Source of the DNA: Polynucleobacter sp. HIN7
GTDB taxonomy: Bacteria; Pseudomonadota; Gammaproteobacteria; Burkholderiales; Burkholderiaceae
DNA length: 64,000 bases
Reading direction: 5' to 3'
Assembly (NCBI RefSeq): GCF_030297595.1
Contig: NZ_AP028138.1
Span: forward strand, 1,116,001-1,180,000
This document shows, in pieces, positions 57,913 through 64,000 of this stretch (position 1 is its first letter; each line of letters opens with the position of its first letter). The translations under genes were made by a program, and so were the position numbers. The notes beneath the pieces are model-generated. The model did not search any database. It was not told where the DNA came from and saw nothing but the letters and a program-made list of their open reading frames with translations.

Positions 57913-57918
57913 ACTATA
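57913..57918 (-). promoter_or_regulatory. Candidate -10 of leuL-leuA (possibly leaderless)
   Basis: On the minus strand TATAGT matches the -10 consensus at five of six positions and ends six bases before the leuL ATG. Transcription would start at about the start codon. It overlaps the region just past the pssA stop. No good -35 was found 16-18 bases upstream, so read-through from pssA may add to expression. Confidence 0.5.
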
Positions 57919-57924
57919 CCCCAT

Positions 57925-58800
57925 TTACTCGGACTTGGCTGCAACTGTGGTTTCTCCACCAATCCTGCGCCCCATCGCTCGTTCCCATAACCACAAAACG
58001 TAGCCAGAAAGGGAATAAACCACAAATAGGCCAAATAGAGTTAAGGGTGGGTTCGATGAAATCAAGACAAAACCGAGGATTAAAAGCACCATCACCCAAA
58101 ACGGTACTCGATACCGAATATCCAAGGCTTTGCCACTGTAAAAACGGGCATTCGAGACCATGGTGAGTCCTGCATAAATCGTAATGAAGAAGGTTACTAA
58201 CGGAATCGCAGAGTCCTTGACTGGTATCTTGTTATCGTCCGCCAACCAAATAAAACCCGCCAAGAGCGCTGCAGCTGCTGGACTTGGCAAGCCCTGGAAA
58301 AACTTTTTATCCACCACACCAATATTGGCATTAAAGCGGGCTAAGCGCAGTGCTGCGCCGGCACAATAGGTAAATGCTGCTAACCAGCCCCACTTACCAA
58401 GATCTTTTAAGACCCACTCGTACGCCACTAAGGCTGGGGCCACACCGAATGAGACCATATCAGCTAAAGAATCATACTGCTCACCAAACGCGCTTTGGGT
58501 GTTGGTCATTCGCGCGATTCGGCCATCCATGCCATCGAGCACCAGCGAAGCAAAGACAGCAATCGCTGCAACCTCAAAGCGATGGTTCATAGCGTTCACA
58601 ATCGCAAAGAACCCGCAGAACAATGCCGCCGTCGTAAATAAATTGGGTAATAAATAAATGCCTTTGCTACGTGGACGCGGTGGCTCGACGACGAGATCAT
58701 CCTCCGTCAAATCCTCCACAGAATCCCATTCCTCGCGTCGCGTATTTTTACTCCGCAGAAAACGAGAACGGTCCGGACGGAACTTGCGGCGTGGGGTCAT
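57925..58800 (-). CDS. pssA: CDP-diacylglycerol-serine O-phosphatidyltransferase
   Basis: Makes phosphatidylserine from CDP-diacylglycerol and serine in the inner membrane. The 291-residue protein has the CDP-alcohol phosphotransferase motif complete: DG-RI-AR, then G, D and D at the required spacing (within DGRIARMTNTQSAFG and YDSLAD). About eight hydrophobic segments follow a basic N terminus of 45 residues. It is the integral-membrane type, unlike E. coli PssA. It lies three bases after psd, so both steps to phosphatidylethanolamine are adjacent. Confidence 0.95.
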   Translation of the reverse strand: MTPRRKFRPDRSRFLRSKNTRREEWDSVEDLTEDDLVVEPPRPRSKGIYLLPNLFTTAALFCGFFAIVNAMNHRFEVAAIAVFASLVLDGMDGRIARMTNTQSAFGEQYDSLADMVSFGVAPALVAYEWVLKDLGKWGWLAAFTYCAGAALRLARFNANIGVVDKKFFQGLPSPAAAALLAGFIWLADDNKIPVKDSAIPLVTFFITIYAGLTMVSNARFYSGKALDIRYRVPFWVMVLLILGFVLISSNPPLTLFGLFVVYSLSGYVLWLWERAMGRRIGGETTVAAKSE

Positions 58801-58803
58801 GAC

Positions 58804-59451
58804 TTAATCTAAACCCGGCAAACGTGCCAGCGCGGTATTGGTTGCAAAGACTTTCTCGCCAACACTCACTAAGGGCTCGGCCTCCAAAGGTAAATACACA
58901 TCCACCCGCGATCCGAAGCGGATAAATCCATAGCGCTCACCGCGCTTGACGCGATCATTAGCACGGATGTAGCACAAAATGCGTCGCGCAACCAAACCTG
59001 CGATTTGCACCAAGGTGACCGTTTTGCCATTGGCATCAATCACGACCGCATTTCGCTCATTCTCCGTCGAGGCCTTATCAATGCTGGCATTAAAGAACTT
59101 ACCTGGAAAATAGGTGACCTGCTTAACAAGGCCACTCACGGCACAGCGATTGGAGTGCACATTAAACACATTCATGAACACGCTAATCTTTAAGGCTTCC
59201 CGATTGGCATACGGATCATGGGCTTTCTCAACCACCACAATGCGGCCATCGGCTGGCGATAAAACAAGATCCTTACCTAAGGGGGCAATTCGTTGTGGAT
59301 CACGAAAGAACTGCAAGGTGAAGACAAAGAAAAGCCACAATGGCCATGACCAGAAAAAACCAGCATAGCGATGGACCACAAAAGCCAGAACCCCAATCAC
59401 AACCAGGTAGAGCCAGCCCTCTTTGGCAATGATGGGGTGTGGATACATCAT
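58804..59451 (-). CDS. psd: Phosphatidylserine decarboxylase (short form)
   Basis: Converts phosphatidylserine to phosphatidylethanolamine. The 215-residue protein is the short, Psd-A-type form. The self-cleavage site that makes the pyruvoyl group is seen as [11 protein letters not shown], with Ser as the new N terminus of the alpha chain. [12 protein letters not shown] and [12 protein letters not shown] are further family marks. Two hydrophobic segments near the N terminus anchor it. It lies between ilvC and pssA on one strand. Confidence 0.95.
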   Translation of the reverse strand: MMYPHPIIAKEGWLYLVVIGVLAFVVHRYAGFFWSWPLWLFFVFTLQFFRDPQRIAPLGKDLVLSPADGRIVVVEKAHDPYANREALKISVFMNVFNVHSNRCAVSGLVKQVTYFPGKFFNASIDKASTENERNAVVIDANGKTVTLVQIAGLVARRILCYIRANDRVKRGERYGFIRFGSRVDVYLPLEAEPLVSVGEKVFATNTALARLPGLD

Positions 59452-59471
59452 CGGATGATTACCTTCTGAAC

Positions 59472-60497
<1,026 letters not shown>

Positions 60498-60523
60498 TTA
60501 AATTAAATACAGAGTGATTAAAA

Positions 60524-61015
60524 CTAAACTTTCAGAATACGTTCGCCGCGCCCAATTCCCGAGCCGCCTGTGCGGACCGTCTCAAGAATCGATGCACGAT
60601 CAATTGCACTAATAAAGGCGTCCAACTTACTACTTACGCCTGTGAGCTCAATCGTGTAACTTTTATCAGTCACATCAATAATGCGGCCTCGGAATATATC
60701 CGCAGTACGCTTTAACTCCTCGCGCTCTTTACCAACGGCCCTCACCTTAATCATCATGAGCTCGCGTTCGATATGAGGACCCTCGGTTAAATCAAAGACC
60801 TTCACCACCTCGACCAAACGGTTGAGATGCTTGGTGATTTGCTCAATCACATCATCCGAACCAATCGTGACCAAGGTCATGCGCGATAAAGACGGGTCTT
60901 CAGTCGGCGCAACGCTCAATGTCTCAATGTTATAACCGCGCGCTGAGAACAAACCAACGACGCGCGAGAGCGCTCCTGGCTCGTTCTCGAGCAAAACAGA
61001 AATAATGTGACGCAT
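60524..61015 (-). CDS. ilvH: Acetolactate synthase small (regulatory) subunit
   Basis: A 163-residue regulatory subunit with an N-terminal ACT domain (ISVLLENEPGALSRVVGLFSAR-type start) that binds valine, and a C-terminal domain that activates the catalytic subunit. ERELMMIKVRA marks the join. Its start overlaps the ilvI stop by one base, so subunits are made in step. Confidence 0.97.
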   Translation of the reverse strand: MRHIISVLLENEPGALSRVVGLFSARGYNIETLSVAPTEDPSLSRMTLVTIGSDDVIEQITKHLNRLVEVVKVFDLTEGPHIERELMMIKVRAVGKEREELKRTADIFRGRIIDVTDKSYTIELTGVSSKLDAFISAIDRASILETVRTGGSGIGRGERILKV

Positions 61016-62823
61016 TAGAGATCCTCACTTCCAAGCAGCATCTCACTAATGCCTTTACCCGCTTGCACCATGGGCCAAACGTTTTCCTGTGGATCAATCT
61101 GGAAATCCATAAATACGGTGCGATCCTTTAATTTCAGGGCCTCTTTCAGAGCTGGCTCTACATCAGCCTTGGTCTCAATCCGCATCCCCACATGGCCATA
61201 GGCTTGGGCCAACTTCACAAAATCGGGTAGTGAGTCCATGTATGAACTGGAATAGCGCTTGCTGTAGGTCAACTCTTGCCATTGACGCACCATTCCTAAA
61301 TACCGATTGTTTAAGGAAACGATCTTAATCGGCGTGTTGTACTGAGTGAGCGTTGAAAGCTCCTGAATACACATCTGGATCGAGCCCTCTCCGGTAATGG
61401 TGACGACCTCCTGATCAGGGAACGCCTTTTTAATTCCCATGGCATAGGGCAAACCAACGCCCATGGTGCCTAAACCACCCGAGTTAATCCAGCGACGCGG
61501 TTCATTAAACTTATAAAACTGGGCCGCCCACATCTGATGTTGGCCAACATCTGAACACACAAAGGCATCGCCCTTAGTCAACTCCCAAAGCTTCTCAACC
61601 ACGTATTGAGGCTTCACGATTTGCGAGTCACGATCGTATTTCAAGCAATCGCGCTTCTTCCATTCATTAATCTGATCCCACCACGCCTTCACCTTCGCCT
61701 GATTCTTGCGTGCTGGTGCCGCTCTTAATTGCGCGCTCATGTCGACCAAAATCTCTTTGAGATCACCGACAATTGGAACGTCCACCTTGACACGCTTTGA
61801 AATCACCGACGGGTCAATATCAATATGAACAATCTTGCGTGGATGGCTAGCGAAGTGTGCTGGGTTTCCAATCACACGATCATCAAAACGAGCGCCGATT
61901 GCAATCAACACATCGCAATGCTGCATGGCCATATTGGCTTCATAGGTGCCATGCATTCCAAGCATACCCACAAACTGCTCATGCGTGCCCGGGAATCCAC
62001 CCAAGCCCATGAGAGTATTGGTTACGGGATAGCCCAAGAGTTCGGCAAACTCTTTAAGCTCTTTGGCAGCTTCGGCCATGATGATCCCGCCACCCGTATA
62101 AATATAAGGCCGCTCAGCCTCTTGTAATAAAGAGACGGCTTTGCGGATTTGGCCGCTATGACCCTTGATCACCGGATTGTACGAACGCATGCTCAAACTA
62201 TCGGGGTAAACAAAAGGTGCTTTAGTGGCCGAGATATCTTTTGGAATATCGACTAACACGGGGCCAGGACGACCAGTGCGTGCAATATGAAAAGCCTTTT
62301 TAAGTGTGATGGCAAGATCATTAATGTCCTTGACCAAGAAATTGTGTTTGACGATGGGTCGTGTAATGCCCACGGTATCGGCTTCTTGAAAGGCATCCTC
62401 ACCAATCGCGTAGGTTGGCACGTTACCAGTAATGATGACCATCGGAATCGAATCGGTGTAAGCGGTCGCAATCCCAGTGACCGCATTCGTGACTCCTGGA
62501 CCGGAGGTAACCAATGCCACACCGACCTTACCGGTGGCACGCGCATAGCCATCAGCTGCATGAACCGCCGCTTGTTCGTGACGAACCAAAATATGTTCAA
62601 ACTTATCTTGTTTGAAGATCTCGTCGTAAATAAAGAGAACCGCACCACCAGGATATCCCCATACGTACTCCACCCCCTCGGCATGCAAGGCATGCACCAA
62701 CATCTCAGCACCAATCATTTCAGGGGCAGATTGTTTTGTGGGACTTGGATTGGAGTCGGATTGAGGAACGGTTGCGGCCTGACCACCTTTGGTGGCTAAA
62801 AATTCAGCATTACTCGTATTCAT
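61015..62823 (-). CDS. ilvI: Acetolactate synthase large subunit
   Basis: Thiamine-diphosphate enzyme making acetolactate or acetohydroxybutyrate, 602 residues from the chosen start. The catalytic Glu is in VRHEQAAVHAADGYAR, the FAD-type middle domain follows, and the ThDP/Mg motif runs from GEGSIQMCIQELSTL to NNRYLGMVRQWQE. AAGGA lies about eight bases before ATG 62823; ATG 62829 is an alternative. About 40 N-terminal residues before EMIGAEMLVHAL are poorly conserved. The leader upstream has a hairpin and a small open frame. Confidence 0.96.
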   Translation of the reverse strand: MNTSNAEFLATKGGQAATVPQSDSNPSPTKQSAPEMIGAEMLVHALHAEGVEYVWGYPGGAVLFIYDEIFKQDKFEHILVRHEQAAVHAADGYARATGKVGVALVTSGPGVTNAVTGIATAYTDSIPMVIITGNVPTYAIGEDAFQEADTVGITRPIVKHNFLVKDINDLAITLKKAFHIARTGRPGPVLVDIPKDISATKAPFVYPDSLSMRSYNPVIKGHSGQIRKAVSLLQEAERPYIYTGGGIIMAEAAKELKEFAELLGYPVTNTLMGLGGFPGTHEQFVGMLGMHGTYEANMAMQHCDVLIAIGARFDDRVIGNPAHFASHPRKIVHIDIDPSVISKRVKVDVPIVGDLKEILVDMSAQLRAAPARKNQAKVKAWWDQINEWKKRDCLKYDRDSQIVKPQYVVEKLWELTKGDAFVCSDVGQHQMWAAQFYKFNEPRRWINSGGLGTMGVGLPYAMGIKKAFPDQEVVTITGEGSIQMCIQELSTLTQYNTPIKIVSLNNRYLGMVRQWQELTYSKRYSSSYMDSLPDFVKLAQAYGHVGMRIETKADVEPALKEALKLKDRTVFMDFQIDPQENVWPMVQAGKGISEMLLGSEDL

Positions 62824-62906
62824 TGTCATTTTCCTTTGCAATTTTCGGCAAAAAATTGTTTAGGCTGTTCTGTCCCTTACTTATGGTCCGGGTTCGAACG
62901 GCACTG

Positions 62907-62951
62907 CCGCAAAGAAAAAAGACTGCCACTTCTTGGATGGTCTCTTTGCGG
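62907..62951 (-). promoter_or_regulatory. Leader hairpin upstream of ilvI
   Basis: CCGCAAAGA and TCTTTGCGG form a perfect 9-base stem around a 27-base loop whose end is T-rich (six T in a row). TACAAT, a five-of-six -10 match, lies just upstream on the minus strand (62962-62967), so the hairpin would begin within the first bases of the message. It is about 85 bases before ilvI. An attenuation role is possible but no branched-chain-rich peptide is evident. Confidence 0.4.
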
Positions 62952-63064
62952 TAAGCCCTCCATTGTAAAGCAATAGCCTAGAATGAGCGAGTTTAGGCAC
63001 TATTTTGGGTCGAAAACGAATAACGAAACCACAAAAACACACTCATTAATCCGCAGTAATTCAC

Positions 63065-63634
63065 ATGGCTTCTGCCCAAGAACTCGACCAATTTCTGGCT
63101 GGCATTGAGAAAAAAGCCTTCAAACAGGCCGTCTATGCGGTTCGGGATGAGGCCGCTGCCCTTGATGTGGTGCAAGATGCCATGATTAGCTTGACTCAAA
63201 AATACGGCGATCGGCCGGCCGCAGAGCTGCCACTGATTTTTACCCGAATTCTGCAAAATCGGATCCATGACTGGTTTCGTCGCCAAAAAGTGCGCTCCGC
63301 CCACGAGACCCCCTTCTCAGCATTGGGATCGGGTAATGATGGCGAGGAAGACTTTGATCCTTTGGAGCTTATTGAGATCCGGGATGGAGGTCCAATACCC
63401 CTAGATGCCAGTGCGGCATTAGCCAATCAAGAGTTATTGGCTATCCTTGAGGCAGAAATATCAAAATTGCCAAGTCGTCAACGAGAGGCCTTCCTCATGC
63501 GTTATTGGGATGAACTGAGTACTTCTGAAACCGCCCTTGCCATGGGATGCAGCGAGGGCAGTGTAAAAACCCATTGCTCCCGAGCCGCCCACACCTTGGC
63601 AGCTGCATTGAAGGCCAGAGGAATTGTGTTGTGA
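63065..63634 (+). CDS. ECF-type RNA polymerase sigma factor
   Basis: A 189-residue sigma factor with region 2 (about 8-75: AVRDEAAALDVVQDAMISL and NRIHDWFRRQKVR for core and -10 contacts) and region 4 (about 128-183: LPSRQREAFLMRYWDELS, then a helix-turn-helix with CSEGSVKTHCSRA). The linker is unusually acidic (GNDGEEDFDPLELIEI), about 40 residues. It is divergent from ilvI. Its stop overlaps the next gene by one base (TGATG), the arrangement often seen for ECF sigma and regulator pairs. The regulon is not known. Confidence 0.9.
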   Translation: MASAQELDQFLAGIEKKAFKQAVYAVRDEAAALDVVQDAMISLTQKYGDRPAAELPLIFTRILQNRIHDWFRRQKVRSAHETPFSALGSGNDGEEDFDPLELIEIRDGGPIPLDASAALANQELLAILEAEISKLPSRQREAFLMRYWDELSTSETALAMGCSEGSVKTHCSRAAHTLAAALKARGIVL

Positions 63635-64000
63635 TGATGAACAAGAATAAACAAAATTTAGATCCAGTTGAGCAAGAGTTTGGAAAGCGGGTAACCCGTC
63701 TATTAAGCGCTCAATCAGAAAATCTCAGCAGCGATATCCAATCGCGCTTGCAAGATGCTCGTGCGACTGCGCTCAGTCGCGCCAAGCCTGAACCTGTATT
63801 TGTTGCACAACTCCAAACGACGCATCGTAGCTTTCGGACCTCATCTTGGAATAAACCCATATGGTCATTCACTGGTTGGCTCGTACCCGTTACCGTCGTA
63901 GTTCTTGGCTTAATTGCCATCACCGAATGGCAAGAAGACTTGCGCATCAATGACATTGCCAATGTCGATATTGCCCTCCTAACCGATGACGTTCCACCCG
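63634..64000 (+). CDS. DUF3619 family membrane protein (cut by window edge)
   Basis: The first 122 codons are visible and the frame is open to the edge. The N-terminal 75 residues are hydrophilic (DPVEQEFGKRVTRLL, then QSRLQDARATALSRA), followed by one transmembrane helix at about 81-97 and a tail with WQEDLRINDIANVDIALLTD, a pattern of DUF3619. Translation is coupled to the sigma gene by a one-base overlap. Cytoplasmic N terminus plus one membrane helix is an anti-sigma-like topology; that role is inference, and no zinc-binding anti-sigma motif is seen. Confidence 0.8.
   Translation, partial: MMNKNKQNLDPVEQEFGKRVTRLLSAQSENLSSDIQSRLQDARATALSRAKPEPVFVAQLQTTHRSFRTSSWNKPIWSFTGWLVPVTVVVLGLIAITEWQEDLRINDIANVDIALLTDDVPP

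Noticed and set aside
62885..62903. GGTTCGAAC, a tRNA T-loop-like sequence before ilvI
   Set aside because: No acceptor, D or anticodon arms can be formed around it; it lies in the ilvI leader and is a chance match.
62877..62963. 28-codon ATG frame in the ilvI leader as a definite leader peptide gene
   Set aside because: Its start codon overlaps the only -10-like box and its product is not enriched in branched-chain residues, so it is reported only as part of a leader finding.

Overview
The window reads as a chromosomal segment of a betaproteobacterium of the Burkholderiaceae, most likely a Polynucleobacter-type freshwater organism. That is inferred from protein character, moderate base composition, tight gene packing and the order pnp, tpiA, secG, tRNA-Leu, nuoA-N. 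It is almost entirely housekeeping and regulatory DNA: no phage, insertion sequence, CRISPR array or genomic island was seen, and no gap between genes exceeds about 250 bases.

Layout. 1-5574 (minus): the phosphate regulon pstSCAB-phoU-phoB-phoR, read from a clear Pho box; phoR is cut by the left edge. 5664-10501 (minus): a phasin-like protein with a basic tail, then glmM, folP and ftsH. 10664-12897: rlmE, divergent yhbY, a DUF4149 membrane protein and a ChpS/ChpB toxin-antitoxin pair with a palindromic operator. 12962-18004 (minus): carA-carB-greA. 18101-22233 (minus): prpE, a MltD lytic transglycosylase and gloB. 22254-28671 (plus): a methyltransferase, rnhA, an RND efflux adaptor and pump, and dnaQ. 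28645-36463: a tartrate/D-malate-type dehydrogenase, a SprT-like protein, an amidase, an Old Yellow Enzyme homologue, mmsA, a TRIC-type channel, DUF1178 and a NUDIX hydrolase.

36474-50951 (minus): the complete 14-gene nuoA-N operon for respiratory complex I. 51064-56021 (minus): tRNA-Leu(GAG), secG, tpiA, a quinone oxidoreductase, pnp and rpsO. 56185-62823 (minus): leuA, pssA, psd, ilvC, ilvH and ilvI, joining branched-chain amino acid synthesis to phosphatidylethanolamine synthesis. 63065-64000 (plus): an ECF sigma factor overlapping a DUF3619 membrane protein, cut by the right edge.

The most informative non-coding find is a complete transcription attenuator in front of leuA: a 23-codon leader peptide with eight Leu codons, an antiterminator pairing and a U-tailed terminator. 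The leader start codon lies six bases after a -10-like box, so its mRNA may be leaderless; yhbY, the yafS-like methyltransferase and dnaQ show the same geometry. The best candidate for an undescribed system is the sigma/DUF3619 pair. Other points are a terminator written inside the last codons of dnaQ, a phasin gene next to the pst operon with a Pho half-site in its promoter, and hairpins in the carA, ilvI and pnp leaders.
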